NCBI GenBank assembly: GCA_045613945.1
Contig: JAZLBZ010000055.1
Coordinates: 1 to 29,330, forward strand
Direction of reading: 5' to 3'
Length of the DNA: 29,330 bases
Origin: HGM04593 sp045613945
GTDB taxonomy: Bacteria; Bacteroidota; Bacteroidia; Bacteroidales; Bacteroidaceae
Each line of letters starts with the position of its first letter. Position 1 is the first letter of the stretch. A model generated the notes under the pieces. It worked only from the letters and a program-made list of their open reading frames with translations, ran no database searches and was not told the origin of the DNA. This document shows positions 7,399 through 15,079 of the stretch, piece by piece. The translations under genes were made by a program, and so were the position numbers.

Positions 7399-8373
7399 AT
7401 GTATACTTGGGAGCAATTAAGAGGTATTGTAAATGAGTTTATAGATAACCTTGAGTTTGAGCGTGAACCGCGCGAGTTGTATGCTCCGGTGCGCTATACT
7501 CTTGAGCAGAGCGGAAAGCGTGTGCGTCCGGTGCTGTTCCTTCTTGCATATAATATGTATAAGGAGTGCGTGCAGGAGGCCTTGTATCCCGCAGTGGCTG
7601 TGGAGACATACCATAACTACACACTTATTCATGATGATGTGATGGACAGGGCTGTGATTCGTCGTGGCAAGCCCACAGTGTGTGCAAAATGGGGCGATAC
7701 AGCAGCCATCCTCTCGGGTGATACAATGCTGGTTCTTGCATATGAGTTTCTCTCTCATGTGCCGGCCGACAAGTTGCCTGCAATGCTTTCTCTTTTCACT
7801 GAGACTGCAAAGGAGATTGGCGACGGACAGCAGTATGACTTGGATTTTGAGAAACGTGACAATGTTGCCGAACAGGAGTATATGGAGATGATTCGCCTGA
7901 AGACATCGGTGCTCCTTGCCGCTTCGCTCAAGTTGGGTGGCATACTTGCCGGTGCAAGTGAACGTGATCTTGAGAATCTCTACATGTATGGCGAGACGAT
8001 TGGTCTGGCGTTCCAGTTGCAGGACGACCTGCTCGATGTCTATGCCGACGAGAAACTCTTTGGCAAGAAGATTGGCGGCGACATCTGCTGCAATAAAAAG
8101 ACCTTCCTCCTGATTACGGCAATGAATATGGCTTCGCCGGCACAGCTTGCGCAGATGAAGGAGTGGATGGACAAGGAGGAGTTTGATGCACAGGAGAAAA
8201 TTGCATGGTTTACCGCGTTGTACAATGAACTTGGTGTCAAGGAACTGTGCGAAAGACGTATACGTGAACTCTTTGCCAAGTGCGATGCGTATATTGATGC
8301 AATATCTGTTGCCGATGAGAAGAAGGCCTCGCTCAAGGCTTTTGCTAATATGATTCTTGACCGTAATCTTTAA
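7399..8373 (+). CDS. Trans-polyprenyl diphosphate synthase
   Basis: This 324-residue isoprenyl synthase condenses IPP units onto an allylic diphosphate. The first Asp-rich motif is HDDVMD (Asp79, Asp80, Asp83) with RRGKPT behind it, and the second is QLQDDLLD. GKRVRPVL near residue 40 binds diphosphate. Tyr and Thr lie five and four positions before the first motif; bulky residues there tend to limit chain length, so the product may be C15-C20 rather than a long quinone tail, but this is inference. The DDxxD form lacks the two-residue insert of E. coli IspA. ATG 7399 is chosen because earlier codons fall inside the terminator. It heads a six-gene run ending at 13073. Confidence 0.9.
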   Translation: MYTWEQLRGIVNEFIDNLEFEREPRELYAPVRYTLEQSGKRVRPVLFLLAYNMYKECVQEALYPAVAVETYHNYTLIHDDVMDRAVIRRGKPTVCAKWGDTAAILSGDTMLVLAYEFLSHVPADKLPAMLSLFTETAKEIGDGQQYDLDFEKRDNVAEQEYMEMIRLKTSVLLAASLKLGGILAGASERDLENLYMYGETIGLAFQLQDDLLDVYADEKLFGKKIGGDICCNKKTFLLITAMNMASPAQLAQMKEWMDKEEFDAQEKIAWFTALYNELGVKELCERRIRELFAKCDAYIDAISVADEKKASLKAFANMILDRNL

Positions 8374-8386
8374 ATTTCATACGGGG

Positions 8387-9103
8387 ATGCCTTATCGCAG
8401 ATTACCAAAGACAGACCAGGCACGCATACGCGCATTGAAGGCTGCTGTTGACAGCAGTGTGAAGGGTGGCGTGTTCACGCAGGTTATCACGCATAACACC
8501 TATCACAGGGCTAAGGACTTGCTTGAGCGCTTCTCGCGCGAAGTGGATGTCTACAAACGTTGCGTTGCCGAACAGTCATCAAAGAAGGGAAATGAACAGT
8601 ACGAGGCCGCTCTGAAAAAGGCCCGTATGTATGTATCGCACTTCATACAGGTGCTTAGCATGTGCATAATACGTGGCGAGGTCGCTCGCAACAAGCGCCC
8701 CTACTATGGCTTGCCCGAGAATGAGGATACCGTACCTAATCTCTTTTCCGAGGCTTCGGTACTGGAGTGGGGGCAGAAAATTATTGCGGGCGAGCAGCGT
8801 CGCCAGGCCGAGGGCGGTGTTGCGATATACAACCCGACAATGGGGCGCGTGTCGGTGGTCTTTGCGCTGTTCAAGGAGATGTATGACCGTCAGCACTTCT
8901 TGCAGACCCGCACGGCCGAGGCGCTTGCGAATATCTCCAATATGCGCTACGAGGTAGACGAACTTATATTTGAAGTGTGGGGAGAGGTAGAGAAATCCTT
9001 TGCCTCATTGAGTGGCGATGCGCGCATAAAGAAATGTGCCGAGTATGGCGTGATTTATTATTATCGCCCCGACAGGGCAAAAAGGCACTCGTCTAATGAT
9101 TGA
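8387..9103 (+). CDS. Conserved hypothetical protein of Bacteroidales type
   Basis: This 238-residue soluble protein has no signal peptide or membrane segment. The N-terminus MPYRRLPKTDQAR resembles a hypothetical family I recall from Bacteroides genomes; I know of no assigned function. It is mostly helical and charged, with a helix-rich stretch around residues 40-100 (AKDLLERF, AALKKARMYVSHF) and a second around 160-215 (NISNMRYEVDELIFEVW). The C-terminus has YGVIYYYRPDRAKR. ATG 8387 was chosen over an upstream codon that overlaps the synthase gene. It starts 13 bases after the polyprenyl synthase and overlaps tatD by 8 bases, so it is probably expressed with both. No catalytic motif is obvious. 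Confidence 0.8.
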   Translation: MPYRRLPKTDQARIRALKAAVDSSVKGGVFTQVITHNTYHRAKDLLERFSREVDVYKRCVAEQSSKKGNEQYEAALKKARMYVSHFIQVLSMCIIRGEVARNKRPYYGLPENEDTVPNLFSEASVLEWGQKIIAGEQRRQAEGGVAIYNPTMGRVSVVFALFKEMYDRQHFLQTRTAEALANISNMRYEVDELIFEVWGEVEKSFASLSGDARIKKCAEYGVIYYYRPDRAKRHSSND

Positions 9104-9884
9104 GTTTGTCGATACCCATACACACCTTTTCACCGCAGAGTTTGGCGATGACAGGGGCGATGCTGTGCAGCGTGCTCTTGATGCAGGCGTTGGCGCACTG
9201 TGCCTGCCTGCGATAAATGAAGCATCCTTGCCGTCGCTCATGGCAATGTGCGATGCCTTTCCCGCAGTCTGTCATCCCATGATAGGCCTGCACCCGACAG
9301 AACTTGGCGAGGAGTATGATGCTGTGCTCGACAGGCTGTATGATGTGCTTAAAAGCGATGACCGCTTTGTGGCAATAGGTGAGGTGGGGCTTGATTTCTA
9401 TTGGGACGATACAAGGAAAAGAGAGCAGGAGTGCGTGTTCCGCAGGCAGATAGATTGGGCTTTGGAAACCGGGCTGCCGCTTGCAATACATTCACGTAGT
9501 GCTTTCAACGAACTGTATGCCATAATGGATGAGTATCGCGGGCAGGGGCTCACCGGTGTCTTTCACTGCTTTTCGGGCTCGGAGGATGAGGCACACAGGC
9601 TTCTCTCGTTCGATGGTTTCTATCTTGGTATCGGAGGTGTTGTCACCTACAAGAAATCCACTTTGCCCGATGTATTGAAATCTGTGCCGCTTGAGAGGGT
9701 GGTGCTTGAGACCGACTCGCCCTATCTTGCTCCTGTGCCCAGGCGTGGCAAGCGCAACGAAAGTGCGTACGTTCCTTATATTGCCAACTTCCTTGCCGGC
9801 ATATATGGCTGTTCTGTAGAGCATATAGCAACGGTAACAACAGCCAATGCGCGCAGGCTTTTTCCTAAAATTGCAAATTTATGA
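9096..9884 (+). CDS. tatD: TatD-family metal-dependent hydrolase (deoxyribonuclease)
   Basis: This is a 262-residue TIM-barrel hydrolase of normal TatD length. The metal-binding HxH is in DTHTHLF (residues 5-11). GEVGLDFYWD contributes the bridging Glu, LAIHSRSAFNEL and FHCFSG give the next His ligands, and ETDSPYLAP the final Asp. Family members act as Mg-dependent 3'-5' exonucleases or DNA-repair nucleases, but paralogues exist (YcfH, YjjV), so the substrate is not certain. It overlaps the gene before by 8 bases and the DAHP synthase gene by the four bases ATGA, a typical coupling arrangement. Confidence 0.92.
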   Translation: MIEFVDTHTHLFTAEFGDDRGDAVQRALDAGVGALCLPAINEASLPSLMAMCDAFPAVCHPMIGLHPTELGEEYDAVLDRLYDVLKSDDRFVAIGEVGLDFYWDDTRKREQECVFRRQIDWALETGLPLAIHSRSAFNELYAIMDEYRGQGLTGVFHCFSGSEDEAHRLLSFDGFYLGIGGVVTYKKSTLPDVLKSVPLERVVLETDSPYLAPVPRRGKRNESAYVPYIANFLAGIYGCSVEHIATVTTANARRLFPKIANL

Positions 9885-10945
9885 AAATCGATAGAATAGA
9901 TATATTCAATACCAAAGGTCCGGTTGTTGTTGCCGGCCCATGCAGCGCCGAAAGCGAGGAGCAGGTGATGCAGGTGGCAACGGAACTGTCAAGACGTGGA
10001 GTGAAAATCTTCCGCGCCGGTATTTGGAAACCTCGCACGCGTCCCGGTTGTTTTGAGGGAGTGGGTAAGGAGGGGTTGCCCTGGCTGGCTAAGGTGAAAC
10101 GTGAACTTGGAATGTGCATAACTACCGAGGTGGCTACAGCCGAGCATGTGGAGCAGGCGCTTGGGGCGGGTGTCGATATCCTTTGGATTGGAGCACGTAC
10201 AACAGCCAATCCCTTTGCTGTGCAGGAGATTGCCGACGCCTTGCGTGGCAGTGATGTGCCTGTACTTGTCAAGAATCCGGTAAACCCTGATATTGAGCTG
10301 TGGATTGGTGCTATGGAACGCCTTAACAATGCTGGCATAACACGCTTGGGAGCGATACATCGTGGTTTTTCATCCTATGGCGAGAAGTGCTTCCGCAATG
10401 CTCCACAGTGGCAACTGCCCATTGAACTGCGCCGCCGTTTCCCGGATTTGCCGTTGTTGTGCGACCCCAGCCACATTGCCGGCAAGCGCGAACTGGTACT
10501 CTCGCTCTCGCAGCAGGCTATGGACCTGAACTTCGACGGCCTGATGGTCGAGACGCATTGTAATCCCTATTGCGCCTTGAGTGATGCACGTCAGCAGGTG
10601 ACCCCTGATGAACTGATGGCCATCCTGGGCAAACTGGTGCATCGCGTGGCGGCCATCGACAATACCGATTTCCAGTCATACCGCGAACATATCGATGAGA
10701 TAGACCGCGAACTGATGAGGCTCCTGTCAAGGCGTATGGAGATTGCACGTGAGATTGGCGAGATCAAGCGCGAGAAGGGTATGATGGTCTTTCAGCCTTT
10801 GCGCTACAATGAGATAATGGAGCGTTATATGAAGTTTTGTGCCGATGGCAGGATTGAGGTCGATGCTGTGCGCGAGATATTTGAGCTCATCCACTCGGAG
10901 AGCATCCGTCAGCAACTCTCGGTGATGAATGGTGATAATGTCTGA
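9881..10945 (+). CDS. Bifunctional DAHP synthase / chorismate mutase
   Basis: This is a 354-residue fusion. Residues 1-260 are a DAHP synthase of the KDO8P-synthase-like (type I beta) class: GPCSAES (19-25), KNPVNPD (131-137) with the active-site Lys, HRGFS (160-164), CDPSHIAGKR (194-203) and ETHCNP (224-229). Residues about 265-350 form an AroQ-type chorismate mutase, with IDEIDRELMRLLSRRMEIA as the long first helix. The enzyme joins PEP and erythrose 4-phosphate; in related fusions the mutase domain lets prephenate act as feedback inhibitor. It overlaps tatD by four bases and is three bases from the lipoprotein gene. No other aromatic-pathway gene is in this run. Confidence 0.94.
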   Translation: MKIDRIDIFNTKGPVVVAGPCSAESEEQVMQVATELSRRGVKIFRAGIWKPRTRPGCFEGVGKEGLPWLAKVKRELGMCITTEVATAEHVEQALGAGVDILWIGARTTANPFAVQEIADALRGSDVPVLVKNPVNPDIELWIGAMERLNNAGITRLGAIHRGFSSYGEKCFRNAPQWQLPIELRRRFPDLPLLCDPSHIAGKRELVLSLSQQAMDLNFDGLMVETHCNPYCALSDARQQVTPDELMAILGKLVHRVAAIDNTDFQSYREHIDEIDRELMRLLSRRMEIAREIGEIKREKGMMVFQPLRYNEIMERYMKFCADGRIEVDAVREIFELIHSESIRQQLSVMNGDNV

Positions 10946-10948
10946 GAA

Positions 10949-12073
10949 ATGATATCTTTCCTCAAAAAAATTTCTCTCTGTCTCTCTATTGCCTTTCTCC
11001 TTCTGTCGTGTAGCAGTGGGGGTGAGCGGCAGCCTGTTGAGGGTGATGCTGTGTCAATGCGCTACTCCTCGTTGCTTACTATTGTAGAGTGTGCCGGGTA
11101 TACGGTTGTGGATATTGCAGACCCCTGGAGCGACAGGACACTGCAACGCTATCTGCTTGTGCCGTCTGATAAGGAAATGCCCTGTAACTTGCCCGATGGG
11201 GTGCTGCTGCGCACACCGCTTGAAGGTGTTGTTCTCTTCTCGGGTGTGCATGCCGGCCTGCTTGCAGAACTTGGTGCCGATAATACAATAAAAGGTGTCT
11301 GCGATGCGCAGTATGTCTATTCCGATGCTGTTGCTGCCGGGCTTGCAGCGGGAACTGTTGTTGATTGTGGCAGTTCGCTGAATGTCGATGCAGAGGCTGT
11401 CATGCAGGCGTCGCCCGATGCAATTTTTGTCCTTCCTTATGAAAACGGTGGCTTTGGCAAACTTGAGACGCTCGGTTTCCCGCTTGTGCTGTGTGCCGAT
11501 TACATGGAGACCTCTCCGCTTGGTTGTGCCGAGTGGATGCGTTTTTATGGCCGGCTATTTGGACTTGATGCCAAGTGTGATTCGCTCTTCCTTGCTGTAT
11601 GTGGTGAGTATGAAGCACTGCGCAGTGCTGCGAAAGGTGTTGAGCTTCGCCCAAGACTGATGTGTGAACTCAAGAGTGCTTCGGCATGGTATGTGCCTTG
11701 CGGTGAGAGTACTATGGGGCGGATGTATGCCGATGCCGGTGCCGACTATCTCTTCTCGGGCTGCAAGGGCAGCGGTTCTGTGCCACTCTCGTATGAGGTT
11801 GTGCTCGACAAGGCTGCCGATGCCGATATCTGGCTTTTTAAATATAATTCAGACGTTGACAAGACATGCGAATCGCTGCTTGCCGATTTTGCAGGATACT
11901 CGCATTTCAAGCCATTCATGAAGCGTAACATATATGCCTGCAATACACGCTACAGGCATCTGTTTGAAGAGACTGCGTTTCATCCCGAGCGGCTGCTGAA
12001 GGAACTTGTTGCTGTTTTTCATCCCGGGCTGTTGGCCGGCTATACGTTGCAGTATTATGAGAAGATTCATTGA
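10949..12073 (+). CDS. ABC transporter substrate-binding lipoprotein (BtuF/FecB type)
   Basis: This 374-residue protein has a lipoprotein signal (LLLSC, acylated Cys21). The residues after Cys (SSGGER) lack the acidic pattern linked to surface export in Bacteroidetes, so it should face the periplasm. The body fits the class III binding-protein fold: LLRTPLEGVVLFSGVHAGLLAEL, then DAEAVMQASPDAIFVLP, which matches the usual N-lobe wording of BtuF/FecB proteins, and a second lobe with GRMYADAGADYLF. The ligand could be cobalamin, haem or a ferric siderophore; the sequence does not decide. It overlaps the permease gene by 17 bases. Confidence 0.88.
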   Translation: MISFLKKISLCLSIAFLLLSCSSGGERQPVEGDAVSMRYSSLLTIVECAGYTVVDIADPWSDRTLQRYLLVPSDKEMPCNLPDGVLLRTPLEGVVLFSGVHAGLLAELGADNTIKGVCDAQYVYSDAVAAGLAAGTVVDCGSSLNVDAEAVMQASPDAIFVLPYENGGFGKLETLGFPLVLCADYMETSPLGCAEWMRFYGRLFGLDAKCDSLFLAVCGEYEALRSAAKGVELRPRLMCELKSASAWYVPCGESTMGRMYADAGADYLFSGCKGSGSVPLSYEVVLDKAADADIWLFKYNSDVDKTCESLLADFAGYSHFKPFMKRNIYACNTRYRHLFEETAFHPERLLKELVAVFHPGLLAGYTLQYYEKIH

Positions 12074-13073
12074 TAGAAGAATATTTGCTTATGCGCTTGC
12101 GGCATTGTCGCTGCTGTTGCTGTTTGCTGCCAATCTGCTATATGGCAGCATTGACATCCCTTTCAGTGAGGTGCTGTCAATTGTTACCAGCGGCGAGTGC
12201 GGGCGCGATGTGTGGCGAGTGGTGGTGCTCGAGACACGTCTGCCTCAGGCATTGACGGCGCTGCTCGCCGGTGCATCAATCTCTGTTGCCGGCCTGTTGC
12301 TGCAGACTCTCTTCCGTAATCCGCTTGCAGGCCCCGAGGTGCTTGGCGTGAACAGCGGTGCCGGTCTTGGTGTGGCGCTTGTAATGCTTTTGGCAGGCGG
12401 CGTGCTTGGGCTTGGCGGGCATCTTGCTGTGCTTGGAGGTGCCTTTGCCGGTGCGCTTTTTGTTATAATGATAATACTGCTGCTTGCAACGCTGCTGCTC
12501 AACAATATCTTCCTGCTTATTGCAGGTGTTGCGGTCAGTTATATGATATCATCGGCAATAACACTGCTCAACTACTTCTCTACGGCCGAGGGTGTCCACT
12601 CATATATGGTTTGGGGAATGGGCTCTTTCGGTGGAGTGCCAATGGGGCAGATGCCTCTTTTTGCAACAGTGGTGCTGTTGCTTCTGCTTGTGTCGCTTGC
12701 TATGGCAAAGCCGTTGAATGCCCTGTTGCTTGGCAATGCCTATGCTGCAAATCTTGGAGTGAATGTAAAGAGTGTGCGTGCAGTGGCGTTGTGCGTCACA
12801 GGTCTTTTGACAGCCGTTGTGACGGCGTCCTGTGGCCCTGTATCTTTCATTGGTCTTGCAGTGCCTCACATAGCCCGCATCTCAATGGACAGCAACAATC
12901 ACCGGCACCTTATACCGGCAACCATAATGCTTGGAGGTGCAGTGGCTCTTTTGTGCAATGTTGTGTGCCAGTTGCCTGGCGAGAGCGGTCTTTTGCCGTT
13001 GGGCGCAGTCACTCCGCTGATAGGCGCTCCCGTAATCATCTATGTGGTAGTCAGGAACAGGGGTATAGGCTAG
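12057..13073 (+). CDS. FecCD/BtuC-family ABC transporter permease
   Basis: This 338-residue, very hydrophobic protein has roughly nine or ten membrane segments. Family signatures are RLPQALTALLAGASISVAG, LFRNPLAGPEVLGVNSGAG, the cytoplasmic coupling region PVSFIGLAVPHIAR, and LLPLGAVTPLIGAP near the end. It moves cobalamin or iron complexes across the inner membrane when paired with a BtuD/FecE-type ATPase. ATG 12057 lies inside the lipoprotein gene, and the first residues MRRFIDRR give a basic inside start. The ATPase gene that normally completes the transporter is absent here; the next gene is ilvD with its own promoter. No terminator is visible after the stop at 13073. Confidence 0.92.
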   Translation: MRRFIDRRIFAYALAALSLLLLFAANLLYGSIDIPFSEVLSIVTSGECGRDVWRVVVLETRLPQALTALLAGASISVAGLLLQTLFRNPLAGPEVLGVNSGAGLGVALVMLLAGGVLGLGGHLAVLGGAFAGALFVIMIILLLATLLLNNIFLLIAGVAVSYMISSAITLLNYFSTAEGVHSYMVWGMGSFGGVPMGQMPLFATVVLLLLLVSLAMAKPLNALLLGNAYAANLGVNVKSVRAVALCVTGLLTAVVTASCGPVSFIGLAVPHIARISMDSNNHRHLIPATIMLGGAVALLCNVVCQLPGESGLLPLGAVTPLIGAPVIIYVVVRNRGIG

Positions 13074-13125
13074 TCCTGTAGATAATTTATAACTGCAGTT
13101 CAGGGCAAAATATTTCCATTCTAGT

Positions 13126-13157
13126 TTTGTATAAACTGAAAAAATAGAGTATTTTTG
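13126..13157 (+). promoter_or_regulatory. Promoter of the ilvDBN operon
   Basis: TTTG at 13126-13129, a 20-base spacer and TATTTTTG at 13150-13157 match the Bacteroides consensus fully. Transcription would begin near 13164, leaving a leader of about 107 nt, by far the longest predicted in the window. Confidence 0.82.
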
Positions 13158-13163
13158 CAGTCG

Positions 13164-13270
13164 GTTTTGAATGTGTTCGGTAGCCGTTGGGGATAATGAT
13201 ATCCGGTGACTTCCGAAACGCTCCTTTCTCCCACACCGAGAAGGGTGTTTTTATTATTAAATTCAGCAAT
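13164..13270 (+). promoter_or_regulatory. Candidate attenuator leader of ilvD
   Basis: The leader contains a terminator-like hairpin: arms 13223-13230 and 13238-13245, 8 bp with one G-U, a seven-base loop, then TG and five T followed by ATTATT. An alternative pairing of 13186-13193 with 13227-13234 (one mismatch, one G-U) would break it. A 12-codon ORF at 13171-13209 (MCSVAVGDNDIR) precedes the hairpin and has two Val and one Ile codon. A regulated leader is inference; a plain 5' UTR is possible. Confidence 0.4.
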
Positions 13271-15073
13271 ATGAAAATAAAATTGAGAAGCGCTCAGTGT
13301 ACCGAAGGCCGCCGTATGGCAGGCGCGCGTGCACTATGGATTGCCAATGGCATGAAACGCGAAATGTTTGGCAAACCAATTATTGCCATTGCAAACTCCT
13401 TTACTCAGCTTGTTCCCGGTCACACTCATCTGCACGAGGCCGGACAGATAGTAAAGGCCGAAATAGAGAAACTCGGTTGCTATGCTGCCGAATTCAATAC
13501 AATAGCCATTGACGACGGTATCGCAATGGGGCATGACGGTATGCTCTACTCGTTGCCTTCACGTGACATCATCGCCGATAGCGTTGAGTATATGTGCAAT
13601 GCCCACAAGGTGGATGCGCTTGTGTGCATCTCCAACTGCGACAAGATTACCCCGGGAATGCTCATGGCCGCAATGCGCCTCAATATTCCCACAATCTTTG
13701 TCTCGGGCGGTCCAATGGAAAAGGGCACATGGAAGAACGAGAATCTTGACCTTGTAATAGCAATGGTGAAGGCTGCCGACAACACTGTCGGTGACGACGA
13801 ACTTGCCGAGATTGAGAAACGCTCTTGCCCCGGTTGCGGCAGCTGCTCGGGTATGTTCACGGCAAATTCTATGAACTCGCTCACTGAGGCTATAGGTCTC
13901 TCATTGCCTGGTAACGGAACAATCCTTGCAACCCACGCCAACCGCGTGCAGTTGCTAAAGGATGCAGCAAGACAGATTGTTGCCAATGCAATGAAATATT
14001 ATGGCGAGGGCGATGACAGCGTTCTCCCACGCAGCATAGCATCGCGCGCTGCCTTCATCAATGCAATGACGCTTGATATTGCAATGGGTGGCTCAACAAA
14101 TACCATTCTTCACCTGTTGGCAGTAGCCGGCGAGGCGGGTGTTGACTTTACAATGAACGACATCGATGCCTTGAGCCGTCGTGTGCCATGCCTGTGCAAA
14201 CTGGCACCTAACAGCACAAAGTATTCAATGCAGGATTGCGGCCGTGCCGGTGGTATTCTGGGTATTCTTGGCGAGTTGGCAAAGGGTGGCCTGCTCGACA
14301 CTACAGCAGTGCGTGTCAACGGTTCTACACTAGGTGAAGATATTGCCAGGTACAGCATAACAGGCGAATGCATTGACAGCGAGGCAAAGCGCATCTACAG
14401 CACTGCGCCCGCAAATGTGTTCTGTAATACAATGGGTGCGCAGGATTGCACCTATGAGACACTGGATGCAGACAGGGAAAGCGGCTGTATCCGCTCGCTT
14501 GAGCATGCATACACACGCGATGGCGGTCTTGCAATCCTCTTTGGCAATATCGCAGCCAACGGCTGTGTGGTAAAGACTGCAGGCGTTGATGAGAGCATCT
14601 GGAAGTTCAGCGGCAAGGCAAAGGTGTTCGACTCACAGGAGGCTGCCGTTGAGGGAATCCTCGGCGGTGCAGTGCAGGCCGGCGACGTGGTTGTCATTGT
14701 GTATGAGGGTCCAAAGGGTGGTCCGGGTATGCAGGAGATGCTCTATCCCACATCCTACATCAAGTCGCGCCATCTTGGCAAGGAGTGCGCGCTCATCACC
14801 GATGGACGTTTCAGTGGCGGAACATCGGGCCTGAGCATTGGTCACATCTCGCCCGAGGCTGCTGCCGGCGGCAACATCGGCAAGTTGCGCGATGGCGATA
14901 TAATTGACATTGACATACCTGCACGCAGCATCAACGTAAGGCTCACAGATGAGGAACTCGCAGAGCGCACAATGTTCCCGCTTACACGTGACCGCGTTAT
15001 CTCAAAGAGCCTCAAGGCCTATGCCTCAATGGTGAGTTCGGCCGACAAGGGCGGTATAAGAATAATTGAATGA
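13271..15073 (+). CDS. ilvD: Dihydroxy-acid dehydratase
   Basis: This 600-residue enzyme makes the 2-keto acids for valine and isoleucine by dehydration, using an iron-sulfur cluster and Mg. Cluster cysteines are in CISNCDK (Cys123) and SCPGCGSC (Cys186, 189, 192). DDGIAMGHDGMLYSLPSRD at about 81-99 is the family active-site signature, and GRFSGGTSG lies near the end. The region around residues 36-57 (PIIAIANSFTQLVPGHTH) resembles the E. coli type of the enzyme. ATG 13271 gives the standard start MKIKLRSAQCTEGRRMAGARA. The same frame stays open upstream to about 13187, so a longer form from ATG 13196 cannot be excluded. ilvB follows after six bases. Confidence 0.96.
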   Translation: MKIKLRSAQCTEGRRMAGARALWIANGMKREMFGKPIIAIANSFTQLVPGHTHLHEAGQIVKAEIEKLGCYAAEFNTIAIDDGIAMGHDGMLYSLPSRDIIADSVEYMCNAHKVDALVCISNCDKITPGMLMAAMRLNIPTIFVSGGPMEKGTWKNENLDLVIAMVKAADNTVGDDELAEIEKRSCPGCGSCSGMFTANSMNSLTEAIGLSLPGNGTILATHANRVQLLKDAARQIVANAMKYYGEGDDSVLPRSIASRAAFINAMTLDIAMGGSTNTILHLLAVAGEAGVDFTMNDIDALSRRVPCLCKLAPNSTKYSMQDCGRAGGILGILGELAKGGLLDTTAVRVNGSTLGEDIARYSITGECIDSEAKRIYSTAPANVFCNTMGAQDCTYETLDADRESGCIRSLEHAYTRDGGLAILFGNIAANGCVVKTAGVDESIWKFSGKAKVFDSQEAAVEGILGGAVQAGDVVVIVYEGPKGGPGMQEMLYPTSYIKSRHLGKECALITDGRFSGGTSGLSIGHISPEAAAGGNIGKLRDGDIIDIDIPARSINVRLTDEELAERTMFPLTRDRVISKSLKAYASMVSSADKGGIRIIE

Positions 15074-15079
15074 TAATCT

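Noticed and set aside
13091..13100. Ten-base palindrome AACTGCAGTT after the permease gene
   Set aside because: It is short, has no T tract, and occurs once. It is neither a convincing terminator nor an operator.
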